Shown one piece after another: positions 49,581 to 58,004 of a stretch of 64,000 bases of DNA. The number at the start of each line of letters is the position of its first letter. Within the stretch, counting starts at the first letter, position 1. The notes under the pieces are model-generated. The model searched no databases, was not told where the DNA came from, and worked only from the letters and a program-made list of their open reading frames with translations. The DNA comes from Linyphia triangularis (Eukaryota > Arthropoda > Arachnida > Araneae > Linyphiidae): contig OZ021727.1 of assembly GCA_963978545.1 (NCBI GenBank), positions 48,149,385-48,213,384 on the forward strand. The letters are read 5' to 3'. Made by a program: the position numbers and the translations under genes.

Positions 49581-50882
49581 TACATGACCAAGATTTGAAG
49601 CTTGTGCAAGATGGATGGCATGAGAAGGTCTAGCAACAGGAGTCTAAAAGAAAAGAAAAAATTATTTAACATTTAAATAAGCTATTTTAACATATTCATA
49701 ACAATAGTTTATCCTTTGAATGTAATACTTACAGTTTTCTGATGGATTTTTAAATGTCTTGTCAAATGACATTTCTGTACGAAACCCTTCTTACAGATGG
49801 TACAGACCTGTTGAAAATAGAAATTTTGAGTAACATGTTTTTAAAGTTGTTATTCTTTCACTTAAATGATAAAAATAATACATACATGCAAGTCTTGTGA
49901 GGTGGACGAGGCATTAGAAGGCCCAGCAGCAGTAGATTCAACAACAATCTCCTAAAATAAGATATTGAGAAATTATTCTAAGTTTTTTTTTTTTACGTCA
50001 GAGAAAAATTTTGGCATGAATTTGGAGCGACTTTAAATAGTTACAATATTGAAAATTGCTAAGTACAAAAAGTAATGAAAATTTTGGCGTGAATTTGGGG
50101 CGACTTTGAATAGTTACTGCACTGACAATTACTAAGTACAAAAAGTAATGAAAATTTCAGCGTGAATTTGGGGTGACTTTGAATAGTTACAACATTGAAA
50201 ATTACTAAGTATAAAAACATTAAAAATTTTGGCATGAATTTGGAGCGACTTTGAATAGTTACAATATTGAAAATTGCTAAGTACAAAAAGTAATGAAAAT
50301 TTTGGCGTGAATTTGGGGCGACTTTGAATAGTTACTGCACTGACAATTACTAAGTATAAAAAGTAATGAAAATTTCAGCGTGAATTTGGGGCGACTTTGA
50401 ATAGTTACAACATTGAAAATTACTAAGTATAAAAACATTAAAAATTTTGGCGTGAATCTTATACTAATATTCAAGTGAATGACATTTTGAAAAAATATCA
50501 AGTACAAAAGTAATATAAATTATGGCATGAATCTTATACTAATGAATAACATTTAGAAAAAGTTTTAAAGAAGCCATTATTGACGAATTTCACATATAAT
50601 TGAGAAAGTTTTAAGTGAAAAAATCAATTATGCGACACAAATAACACAATTTAAAATTTATCTTAGACATTAAACATTCATCTACTTAAAAGTAACAAGT
50701 TTAATGTTATTTAAAGAATATTCTTTAAGATACATAGTAAGTAATTTTAAAATAAATACAATCTATAAGCATTTAAACATAATTTAAAAATATATTACTA
50801 AAAGAACACTTACTTGGTCATTAAGACTAGAGACAACGACAGCCATGGGAGAAGGAGAACGTGATGATGACATTATAAATAA
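45613..50882 (-). CDS. PolB: Protein-primed DNA polymerase B with N-terminal zinc fingers (seven coding exons)
   Basis: Replicates the element by protein priming. Exons (minus): 50,814-50,882 (ATG at 50,871-50,873), 49,886-49,951, 49,733-49,807, 49,584-49,643, 47,534-49,481, 46,936-47,451, 45,613-46,850. All have GT-AG borders and the phases add up to about 1,320 codons. Residues ~44-64, 89-109, 117-137 and 145-165 are four C2H2 fingers. Then come the Polinton-type DNKCFIWSVLAILHP region, exonuclease motif I (YADFEALVE, ~D516/E518), a C..C...DHDHLTG....HNECN endonuclease-VII-like knuckle (~607-637), Exo II (NLKNYD), Exo III (YVKTD), motif A (LDANNLYG, split by an intron), motif B (KLLNNAVFG) and motif C (FTDTDS). 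No catalytic residue is missing. It is divergent from the capsid block and is the only gene of the element in which I see introns. The zinc fingers are unusual to me for this family; exon 2 and 4 peptides are low complexity. Confidence 0.93.
49512..49578. repeat. Long A run in a PolB intron
   Basis: About 43 A on the plus strand (T on the sense strand of PolB), just downstream of the donor for the 20-codon exon 49,584-49,643. It is part of the intron and may vary in length. Confidence 0.85.
50002..50462. repeat. 73-bp tandem repeat with 218-bp higher-order period, in PolB intron
   Basis: Seven units of about 73 bp, built on TTTTGGCGTGAATTTGGGGC plus GACTTTGAATAGTTAC, recur with the GC of GGCGTGAA at 50,014, 50,087, 50,160, 50,232, 50,305, 50,378 and 50,450. 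Units 1-3 and 4-6 match as triplets (73+73+72 = 218 bp): the first has GGCATGAATTTGGAGCG, the second TGCACTGACAATTAC, the third TTTCAGCGTG. It lies in the intron between the first two coding exons. Confidence 0.93.
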
Positions 50883-51344
50883 CTGAAATTGAAAAATATA
50901 TATAAATATCGAAAGAAAAAACATACATTTTCAATACAAGTTGGAAATAATTTTTATGTAATACTTGAATCGACTACTTTAACATGATGCGATTGTTAAG
51001 CCTAGCAAATGCACGCGGTACTTAAGCCTAATAATGCACGCGATACTTAATCTAGCAAATGCATAGTCCATTTCAATATATAAATTTAACACACGATAAA
51101 TAACTTCAGTTAGAATAATTTGTCTGCTAATATTAAATAATATATATACATCTTAAATTTACTGAACGAATAATTTAAACCTTTAACATGTAATACAGAA
51201 AAATATTTGAATGCACGCGATTCTTTGCCCTAATACATATAGTAAAATAATTTAACATTTAAATACACATGTTACTTAAAACATTTGAATACACATAGTA
51301 CTTAAAAGATACTAACATTTCACAAATAATAAAAATTCACTTAC

Positions 51345-51465
51345 CGAATAATTCAGTTGAAATCAGCAAAAAGCTATAGCAGTAGCAAATACAATAAGCA
51401 AGCACGATAAGCAAATACTAAGCAAACACGATAAACGTCTTTCGCACTCAGGAATCTAAGTAGAA
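51345..51465 (-). other. Predicted 5'UTR exon of PolB
   Basis: On the minus strand a donor (ATTCG/GTAAGTG) ends at 51,345, and an acceptor TTTTTCAATTTCAG ends just before 50,882, nine bases ahead of the PolB ATG. The upstream limit is set about 30 bases after the TATA-like box at 51,492-51,498. The start site is an estimate. Confidence 0.5.
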
Positions 51466-51491
51466 ATGACAAGACGGCAACCGATAGCGTC

Positions 51492-51553
51492 TATATATGA
51501 AGGGTGACCACGTGACTTCACCGACCAATCAGGTTTCGCGCTAGAGGGCGCTG
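51492..51553 (-). promoter_or_regulatory. PolB promoter: TATA, E-box, CCAAT and CTCF-like site
   Basis: Reading toward PolB (minus): a CTCF-like GCGCTAGAGGGCGCTGC region (51,537-51,553), CTGATTGG (reverse CCAAT) near 51,525-51,532, CACGTG at 51,509-51,514, then TATATAG at 51,492-51,498. Order and spacing are those of a conventional RNA polymerase II promoter. The CTAGAGGGCG and CTGATTGG pair occurs again next to the AlkB gene at 59,656-59,682. Confidence 0.6.
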
Positions 51554-51639
51554 CTTGGTTCTAACCGGTCAGAGCGGGTGGGGAGCGAGACTAGGTATGT
51601 TTCAACACGCTTCAACGCGTTTGCGAGTTGTAGTGTAAC

Positions 51640-51700
51640 AATCTTGCTTAAAACAGTTAAAGTGATAGATAATTTATTCGTGACGTCATAGTGTAGCGAA
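51640..51700 (+). promoter_or_regulatory. TIR-like CRE module upstream of the plus-strand gene block
   Basis: AGTTAAAGTGATAGATAATT then CGTGACGTCATAGTG closely resembles AGTTAGAGTGATAGATATTT then AATGACGTCACAGTAG of the terminal-repeat unit (44,628-44,667). TGACGTCA is at 51,681-51,688. It lies in the 1.4-kb gap between the divergent PolB and integrase genes. From 51,700 to 52,278 I see no gene and no clear TATA box; the integrase transcript start is not identified. Confidence 0.5.
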
Positions 51701-52278
51701 TGGGTTTTTAGCGTAGATAGTTGTTGCAATTGGAGTAATTATGAAATTTATTAAATATAAAGATAATATTTAGTAATAATTATCAGATTTTATAATTATT
51801 ATAAAAGATAACTTGTAGAAAAAAGTTACGGCATGAATTATTTTTTTTTATATATAATGTTATTATCTGTATTGTGTTAACATTTGACATTTAAGATGCT
51901 TTAAGGTAATGACGGTTTTAAATATGAGAGAGTTTTTTAGACTTTTAGTATTTGAGTCATGGTTTGAACCTTATGTTAAAATGACTTCATGGTTCAGTTA
52001 CCGATCGTTTTAGTAATTAAGCCATATCCTTGATAAGATAATGCATCTAGTCGAATATGTCAGTTGTAAGTATGACTTTACCAAGTGAGGTTGTGAATGC
52101 TGCATACTTCTACATTTGCTTATGTGTAGCGCTATCATTCATTTATTATATGACCGATAGTGATCGATTCGCTATCGATTTTACGCTTCGTCTCAATGAA
52201 ACTGGAAACTTATCTATTTCAATGTGAAAATGTTAAGACTTAGGATACAGATAAGAGTTAATAAAATTTCTTGCTGTA

Positions 52279-53322
52279 ATGAATGCGACGTATCAAGACC
52301 CGGGTCATGTAGCAAGTTTCGGTGGTATCGATGCATTATACCGTGCCTCAGGAAGAAAGATTCCCAAGAAAACGATACAGAAATGGCTAAAGGGGGTGGA
52401 TGCGTACACTCTACACAAGTCCATTCGTCATAAATTTCCTACGAATCGGGTGATTGTTTATAACATTGATCAGCAATGGCAAGCGGATTTGGTGGATATG
52501 TCAAGTCTTCAAAAGTTTAATGATGGTTATCGCTTTATTTTGAGTTGTATTGATGTGCTATCAAAGTTTGGATGGCTAATTCCTCTGAAACGAAAGAGAG
52601 GTATAGATATTGTTGAAGCTTTTCAAATAATATTCGATCAGCGAACTCCGAAATCACTTCAGACTGATCAGGGAACGGAATTTAAGAATAATCTATTTCA
52701 GACCTTGTTAAAAAAGAAGGGGATTAGATTTTTCACGACATATAATTTGTCGAAAGCAAACATAGTCGAGCGTTGGAATAGAAGTATTAAAACTAAAATG
52801 TGGAAGTACTTTACTGCTAAAAATACTCATAGATACATTGACGTATTACAAGATTTAGTGAAAAGTTATAATCATACTTACCATTCAAGTATAAAAAGAG
52901 CTCCCGTGGAGGTGAATGCCGAAAATGAACAAGATGTTTGGTTCACTCTCTATGGAGATATGGATAATTTACCTAAACCCAAATGCGTATTTAATGTAGA
53001 TGATGTAGTTCGCATTTCAAAGAAGAAATTAACCTTTGAAAAGGGGTATGAAACGAATTGGACGGAAGAATTGTTTGTCATCACAGAGTGTGTCAAGAGA
53101 CAACCTGCAGTGTATAGAGTGAATGATTTATTAGGAGAGCCTATACAAGGAACGTTTTACGCACAAGAGTTACAAAAAGTAACAATGAAAGACGAATTTC
53201 CAATTGAAAAAGTTTTAAGAAAGCGCATGCGTAAAAAGAAAATGGAATATTTTGTGAAATATCGAGGATATTCCGACAAGTTTAATCAATGGATTCCTGC
53301 TTCTAACTTACTAGCCCTATAA
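52279..53322 (+). CDS. INT: Polinton retroviral-type integrase with chromodomain
   Basis: Joins the element ends to host DNA and makes the 6-bp duplication. 347 residues. The N-terminus has the Polinton-typical DPGHVASFGGIDALYRA phrase (residues 7-23), so this start gives a full-length protein. The rve core holds D70 (WQADLVDM), D130 (LQTDQGTEF) and E164 (KANIVERWNR), with 33 residues between the last two. The last ~43 residues form a chromodomain (EYFVKYRGYS, then FNQWIPASNLLAL), which in related elements can bind modified histones. Unlike a retrotransposon integrase it stands alone, without reverse transcriptase. It is the first gene of the plus-strand block; the next start follows after 37 bases (or 13 from an alternative ATG). 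Confidence 0.96.
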   Translation: MNATYQDPGHVASFGGIDALYRASGRKIPKKTIQKWLKGVDAYTLHKSIRHKFPTNRVIVYNIDQQWQADLVDMSSLQKFNDGYRFILSCIDVLSKFGWLIPLKRKRGIDIVEAFQIIFDQRTPKSLQTDQGTEFKNNLFQTLLKKKGIRFFTTYNLSKANIVERWNRSIKTKMWKYFTAKNTHRYIDVLQDLVKSYNHTYHSSIKRAPVEVNAENEQDVWFTLYGDMDNLPKPKCVFNVDDVVRISKKKLTFEKGYETNWTEELFVITECVKRQPAVYRVNDLLGEPIQGTFYAQELQKVTMKDEFPIEKVLRKRMRKKKMEYFVKYRGYSDKFNQWIPASNLLAL

Positions 53323-53359
53323 ATACTACTAGCACATGTTGCAAGACTCATTTGCTATC

Positions 53360-54103
53360 ATGAGTTTCTACATAACACTCATCTCGGATAGTTCCATGTC
53401 CTATTTTCCTGAAAATAAAATTTCCCATTTTATTACTCGCTTACCCATACCAATTGAACTGAAAGGAGAATGGGAAGTTGGAGCGGTAGAGTTTTTATAT
53501 CCGCATACTTGGTATAATGTGAATCATCAGAATAATTTAATTGGATTCGAGACGAGTGGAAAGTTAGAGGTAGGAAGAAGATTACCTCCGGGTTGTTATG
53601 AGACGGTTCCTGATATTTTAAAGGCTATTTATGTGAAAGAACATGATGATAAAATTGTCACAAGTTATAATGCGGTAACTAAGCGTGTTCAGATAACTGT
53701 GAAAAATAATGCGAAACTCATATTATATCAAGGACTTGCTGAAATGCTTGGATTTGAACCTATGGAAATAACTTCGTTTGACGCAAGTATAGAAGCAACT
53801 GTTGTGGGTCCATTCGTAGCCGACCCCTCTGCACATTATCGCGTATTGATGATTTATACGGATATAGTGGAACCTCAAATTGTGGGAGATGTCTTAGCAC
53901 CTCTCCTTCGAGTGGTTAGAGTGAGAGGACAAGATGGTGAGATGATTAGCGAACAGTATGATAGACCGCACTACTTACCTGTAAACCGGAAAATTATTGA
54001 GACTTTGGAAATCGTTATAAGGACGCACTCGGGATGTTTAACGCCATTTGAACGTGGGCGCTCTTACGTGAAGTTACACTTTCGTCAGAAGTCTCTCTCA
54101 TAA
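53360..54103 (+). CDS. Penton-like minor capsid protein
   Basis: 247 residues from the ATG at 53,360. An in-frame ATG at 53,336 would add eight residues, but MSFYITLISDSSM is the usual start of this family. The ISHFITRLPIPIELKGEWEV and LYPHTWYNV phrases mark the Polinton protein assigned by others to the single jelly-roll penton of the capsid vertices. No membrane segment is seen. The stop TAA overlaps the next gene's ATG as TAATG (54,101-54,105). Family membership is from recognised motifs; the capsid role is published for Polintons and not shown here. Confidence 0.85.
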   Translation: MSFYITLISDSSMSYFPENKISHFITRLPIPIELKGEWEVGAVEFLYPHTWYNVNHQNNLIGFETSGKLEVGRRLPPGCYETVPDILKAIYVKEHDDKIVTSYNAVTKRVQITVKNNAKLILYQGLAEMLGFEPMEITSFDASIEATVVGPFVADPSAHYRVLMIYTDIVEPQIVGDVLAPLLRVVRVRGQDGEMISEQYDRPHYLPVNRKIIETLEIVIRTHSGCLTPFERGRSYVKLHFRQKSLS

Positions 54104-54525
54104 TGTATGTCCCTTACCAGTGTTGTCAAAAATCTTTCGAAGATTATTATGTGCAGCAGACGGGAAAAGGCTTGAATTATTATCAAGGAAGTTCTTATCA
54201 GAGAGGATATGGATTAGGAGGTCTATTCAGATCATTTTTTCGTGCCGCAGCTCCGCTACTGAAATCAGGTGCTAAAGCTATTGGGAAACAAATGTTTCAC
54301 AGCGGTGTCAACCTGATGAATGATGTTTCTCAAGGTCAAGATTTTAAAATGGCCGCCAAACGAAGATTCAAAGAAGCCGGAAATGTGTTAACAGATAAAG
54401 CCGCCACCAAAGTCAAGACTATGATTGGTAGTGGAAAAAGACATAAAAAGCGTATGCAGAAGAAAAAATCAATCATTCCACGTTCAGCCAAGAAGAAGTG
54501 CACATCGCATGATATTTTCTCCTAA
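54103..54525 (+). CDS. Basic Gly-rich Polinton protein (probable virion component)
   Basis: 140 residues. It begins MYVPYQCCQKSFEDYYVQQT; a Gly-rich middle (YQRGYGLGGLFRSFFRAA) is followed by an amphipathic PLLKSGAKAIGKQ helix and a strongly basic tail (RHKKRMQKKK). The gene always seems to sit between the penton and the major capsid genes in related elements. Charge and position suggest a DNA-condensing core or membrane-active virion protein, by analogy with adenovirus minor proteins; that is inference. It starts in a TAATG overlap with the penton gene and ends in one with the capsid gene. Confidence 0.7.
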   Translation: MYVPYQCCQKSFEDYYVQQTGKGLNYYQGSSYQRGYGLGGLFRSFFRAAAPLLKSGAKAIGKQMFHSGVNLMNDVSQGQDFKMAAKRRFKEAGNVLTDKAATKVKTMIGSGKRHKKRMQKKKSIIPRSAKKKCTSHDIFS

Positions 54526-55832
54526 TGGCTTCCTTCATCTACAAAGACTCTGCTCCTTGCGTCAAGTCGGAATTGGATTTATTTTCAATTCCCCCAACCC
54601 AGACTGTTATCGAAAAAGGACAATTTGTTGAATTTCATCCCCTTTCAAGTGCACGAGATGGTGGACCGATTGAATTTTCAATATCAGGAAGTAGTGAAGA
54701 ATATGTGGACTTAGCTGCTTCCTATCTACACGTGAAAGTAAAAGTGACGAAAGCAGATGGAACTAAATTACCAGAAAAGGAACCAGTTGCTCCCGTCAAC
54801 CTTTTCCTTCATTCGCTTTTCAGTCAAGTAGACGTTAGTTTAAACGAGAGAAATATTTCTTCTGCAAGCAACACTTATCCTTTTAGAGCCTATATAGAGA
54901 CATTATTAAATTATGGAGAAGATGCCAAGAAAAGTTTACTTTCCTGTGAAGGATTCTACAAAGATACGCAACCTGATATCATAGACCCCATAGATGAGAA
55001 TGCTGATGCTGGATTGAGGACGCGTTACAATCTTACCAAAGACAGCCAGACAGTAGAAATGATTGGTCAACTCCACTGTGACATTTTTCAACAAAATCGT
55101 CTCATGATTAACTTGGTGGATATCAAAATTAAAATGATACGCAGCAAATCCTCATTTTGCTTAATTTCAACCAAAGTGGATGGTGATTACAAGATAGTTC
55201 TAGAGCATGCTTCTATGTTTATAAGAAAAGTGAAGGTGAGCCCTGCCGTTGCTATTGGGCATGCCAAGGCTTTGGAGAAGACATCGTGCAAATATCCAAT
55301 TGATCGAGTGATTTGCAAAACTTATAGCATTGCCAAGGGGAGTTGGTCCTTTTTACAAGATAATGTGTTTCTTGGACTCATGCCAAAACGTGTCATTCTC
55401 ACCTGTGTGGGAAATGCTGCAATGAATGGGCAATATTCAAAGAATCCATTTCTCTTTTCTCATCATAGTGCAAACTTTGTATCTATTTACGTAGATGGGC
55501 AGCCGGTTCCCTGCAAGCCTTTAGAGCTTAATTTTGATTCCAACAACTACGTTCGAGCTTATCACAGTTTATTTTCCGGATTTAATCATGATAAGGGAAT
55601 TTACTTATCTCAAGAAGAATACGCCAGAGGACATGTACTTTACGCATTTGATCTAAGTCCTGATCTTTGCGACGGAGAACATTTTAATCTGCAACAGCAA
55701 GGAAATTTACGTGTGGAAATTAAATTTTCCGAGGCTATTACGGAAACTTTATCAGTGCTCATTTATGCAGAATTTCAAAACGTGATTGAAATATCCAAAT
55801 CACGTCACGTGGTGTGCGACTTTCCGAATTAA
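54525..55832 (+). CDS. MCP: Major capsid protein (double jelly-roll)
   Basis: 435 residues, the usual size for the Polinton capsid protein related to the animal F54H12.2-like family. Diagnostic phrases are VNLFLHSLFSQVDVSLN (about residue 90), YPFRAYIETLLNYG (about residue 117), a QHCDIFQ-like stretch (LHCDIFQQNRLMIN) and EYARGHVLYAFDLSPD near the end. Members form the hexon-like trimers of the icosahedral shell. The frame is open throughout. The gene starts in TAATG with the basic protein gene (54,523-54,527) and ends in TAATG with the protease gene (55,830-55,834). Confidence 0.92.
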   Translation: MASFIYKDSAPCVKSELDLFSIPPTQTVIEKGQFVEFHPLSSARDGGPIEFSISGSSEEYVDLAASYLHVKVKVTKADGTKLPEKEPVAPVNLFLHSLFSQVDVSLNERNISSASNTYPFRAYIETLLNYGEDAKKSLLSCEGFYKDTQPDIIDPIDENADAGLRTRYNLTKDSQTVEMIGQLHCDIFQQNRLMINLVDIKIKMIRSKSSFCLISTKVDGDYKIVLEHASMFIRKVKVSPAVAIGHAKALEKTSCKYPIDRVICKTYSIAKGSWSFLQDNVFLGLMPKRVILTCVGNAAMNGQYSKNPFLFSHHSANFVSIYVDGQPVPCKPLELNFDSNNYVRAYHSLFSGFNHDKGIYLSQEEYARGHVLYAFDLSPDLCDGEHFNLQQQGNLRVEIKFSEAITETLSVLIYAEFQNVIEISKSRHVVCDFPN

Positions 55833-56308
55833 TGGATACCCTACAAATAACCAGAATTCTTTCTGGAAATGCAAAAACCAAGAATATATTCTTGGGCGTT
55901 TTCTCAAGTGATCGATTGCCATCAAATGTTCAAAACTTTCCAGCCTGCTTTATTGCCAACACTGACAAGTCCAATCAAGAAGGTACCCATTGGGTGGCTT
56001 TTTATATAGAATCAGCTACAGAAATATGCTTCTTTGATTCGTTCGGAAACCCACCGTCTTATTTTCCCGGAGGAATATCAAGTTATGTAAAACGTTATCG
56101 ACATGTAGAGTTTAATCCTATGATACTTCAATCGAATGTGAGTTCCGTGTGTGGACAATATTGTATTTTTTATTTATATTCTAAATGTAATGGACGTTCT
56201 ATGAACGATATTCTCTTGTCTTTTGTACCCAATCAAATATATAATGATATCAAAGTGCATCATTTTGTAATCAAGCGCTTTAGAATTGTAGCACCATTTT
56301 ATCAATAA
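55832..56308 (+). CDS. PRO: Adenain-like cysteine protease
   Basis: 158 residues from the ATG at 55,832, which overlaps the capsid stop; an upstream in-frame ATG at 55,814 would overlap that gene by 19 bases. Catalytic residues fit adenovirus protease: H53 (GTHWVAFY), D69 (CFFDSFG), Q100 and C107 (SSVCGQYCIFYLY). The seven-residue step from Gln to Cys is the same as in adenain. It should mature capsid proteins. The stop codon lies within CAATAAAG (56,305-56,310), so a poly(A) signal overlaps it; the next gene starts 24 bases later. Confidence 0.93.
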   Translation: MDTLQITRILSGNAKTKNIFLGVFSSDRLPSNVQNFPACFIANTDKSNQEGTHWVAFYIESATEICFFDSFGNPPSYFPGGISSYVKRYRHVEFNPMILQSNVSSVCGQYCIFYLYSKCNGRSMNDILLSFVPNQIYNDIKVHHFVIKRFRIVAPFYQ

Positions 56309-56332
56309 AGAAAGTATTTAAACAGTAACACT

Positions 56333-56971
56333 ATGTCTCGTCTCTCATTCAACATGGAATTTCCAAAGTTGCAACATCCTTTTACGATGGTAATCGCCGG
56401 TCCAACAGGATGCGGTAAAAGTTATTTTGTGCGGGATTTGATAAGTGAAAAGCATGGGATGTTTTCAATTGTTCCCGATAAGATTGTTTGGTTTTATGGA
56501 ATACATCAACCCTTATATGATGAAATTGATAATGTGACATTTGTAGAAGGTCTACCTGCGACATTTAAAGAATTTTTGGGCGAGAATACACTCTTTGTAA
56601 TTGACGATTTAATGTCAAATGCTAACAGTCATTTAACTGATCTTTTTACAAAAGGCAGTCATCATTTAAACCTGAGTGTTATCTTCATAACACAAAATTT
56701 TTTCTACAAAGGGAAAGAAATGCGAGACATTACATTGAATGCACACTATTTAGTACTGTGTAAAAATAGACGAGACTTGAGTCAAATTTCACATCTAGGA
56801 AGACAATTATTTCCTCGACATGTCAAGTTATTTCAAGAAGTCTTTGAAGATGCAACGAAAAACCCCTATTCTTATTTATTTATAGATTTACGTGCCGAAA
56901 CATCAGAGGAGTTACGCTTACGTACTAAAATTTTACCTACTGAAAGACAGATCGTGTATCAATTTAAATGA
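56333..56971 (+). CDS. ATP: Genome-packaging ATPase (FtsK/HerA, A32-like)
   Basis: 212 residues, a single-domain size normal for Polintons. Walker A is GPTGCGKS (residues 23-30) and Walker B is TLFVIDDLM (86-94). A sensor-like SVIFITQNFF and the family phrase LSQISHLGRQLFP follow. It should drive DNA into the capsid. Only 24 bases separate it from the protease stop and 42 from the next ATG. An alternative start at Met8 (MEFPKLQHPF) would still keep both motifs. Confidence 0.95.
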   Translation: MSRLSFNMEFPKLQHPFTMVIAGPTGCGKSYFVRDLISEKHGMFSIVPDKIVWFYGIHQPLYDEIDNVTFVEGLPATFKEFLGENTLFVIDDLMSNANSHLTDLFTKGSHHLNLSVIFITQNFFYKGKEMRDITLNAHYLVLCKNRRDLSQISHLGRQLFPRHVKLFQEVFEDATKNPYSYLFIDLRAETSEELRLRTKILPTERQIVYQFK

Positions 56972-57013
56972 TATAAAAGTGAATGACTTTGAAGATAAGT
57001 ATCATTTAGCAAG

Positions 57014-57343
57014 ATGACGCTTAAGAAGGAGCAACTCAATCAATTACGATTGTTGCAAATTTGTCCTTTAAGGTTACGAAAAACGTTATTAAGTAAACTC
57101 AATAAGAACTGTATAAAAGCCATATGCGAATGTTGCATTAACACATTGAATGGAAATATCCCATTGACTGCACGACAGAAGAAAACGCTCTCTAAACATA
57201 AGAAGATATTGCGTCATTTAAGTAATCGTAAAGTGTCTTTACCGAAAAAACGTCAAGTCATTTTACAGAAAGGAGGTTTCCTCAACATACTTATTCCTGC
57301 AGCCTTGAGTGTTTTAACTACATTATTTCATGGCTCAAATTAA
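57014..57343 (+). CDS. Small Polinton protein with hydrophobic C-terminus
   Basis: 109 residues: a basic helical N-terminal two-thirds with ICECCINTLNGNIPL, then KGGFLNILIPAALSVLTTLF, which is long and hydrophobic enough for a membrane-active or membrane-spanning helix. I recognise the layout (CCLNVLNG-like phrase, then a GGFL hydrophobic tail) from other animal Polintons, where it has no settled function. The GG before the helix might be a protease site, but does not exactly fit the adenain rule. Its last 14 bases overlap the start of the next gene. Confidence 0.75.
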   Translation: MTLKKEQLNQLRLLQICPLRLRKTLLSKLNKNCIKAICECCINTLNGNIPLTARQKKTLSKHKKILRHLSNRKVSLPKKRQVILQKGGFLNILIPAALSVLTTLFHGSN

Positions 57344-58004
57344 GAAGTTTGCTCTTATACCCGAAGAATTGGTGACAAAACATACTGTTTCCAATAAAAG
57401 GCTTAGTGAGCTTGATAAGGCAATGATACAAATTTTACATAGTGACTTACCTGATCATGAAAAATTGGTCCTCTATCATGAACTGTTGAAGAAAAGTTTA
57501 AATCTGCAAGAATTTAATAATTCACATTCGAATGAACAAAGTAGTAAAACAGCTGAAGAGAAGAAGAAGGAAGAAGTGGAGAAAATAGAAGATAGGAGGA
57601 AAGTTGAAGAATCTGTGAAAGTAGAAGAAATAATGAAACTTCAAAAAGATGATAATTATCAAGAACTTATATTAGCATCACTTTCTAAACCTATGCGAAG
57701 AAAAGCTGAAAATACACTTGTTCTCATCAAGAATCAACCTGATATCTTATCATGGAATTCCAAGGGTCAAATCTCCATACACGGAGAAAAAATACCAAAC
57801 TCTAACATTATCGACTTTTTCAATTATATGTACAATACCAAAAGTAATGTATCACGGAAAAGTTTATTTAATACTGTTTTGAAAGATTTAAATGTTCCGA
57901 AGCAGTTTATCGGAAATAAGAAGTTGCTAAAGTCACCTGTAAAAATTGTTCAAACAAAGTTGAGACGAAATGTAAAACCACCTAAAAAGTGGGAAAATTT
58001 ATGA
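57330..58004 (+). CDS. Conserved Polinton protein of unknown function
   Basis: 224 residues. The N-terminus is MAQIKKFALIPEELV; residues ~70-105 form a Glu/Lys-rich probable coiled coil; the C-terminal domain has NQPDILSWNSKGQISIHGEK, NSNIIDFFNYMY, a NVPKQFIGNKKLL phrase and ends PPKKWENL. This C-terminal domain recurs in Polintons of many animals; its role is not known to me. It starts 14 bases inside the preceding gene in another frame. The stop TGA is followed after three bases by AATAAA (58,008-58,013), the likely poly(A) signal of the block. Confidence 0.8.
   Translation: MAQIKKFALIPEELVTKHTVSNKRLSELDKAMIQILHSDLPDHEKLVLYHELLKKSLNLQEFNNSHSNEQSSKTAEEKKKEEVEKIEDRRKVEESVKVEEIMKLQKDDNYQELILASLSKPMRRKAENTLVLIKNQPDILSWNSKGQISIHGEKIPNSNIIDFFNYMYNTKSNVSRKSLFNTVLKDLNVPKQFIGNKKLLKSPVKIVQTKLRRNVKPPKKWENL

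Noticed and set aside
50002..50462. CRISPR-like repeat array
   Set aside because: Units are contiguous 73-bp monomers without distinct spacers, in a eukaryotic intron.
52279..53322. LTR retrotransposon integrase
   Set aside because: No reverse transcriptase, RNase H or LTRs; neighbours and TIRs identify a Polinton integrase.
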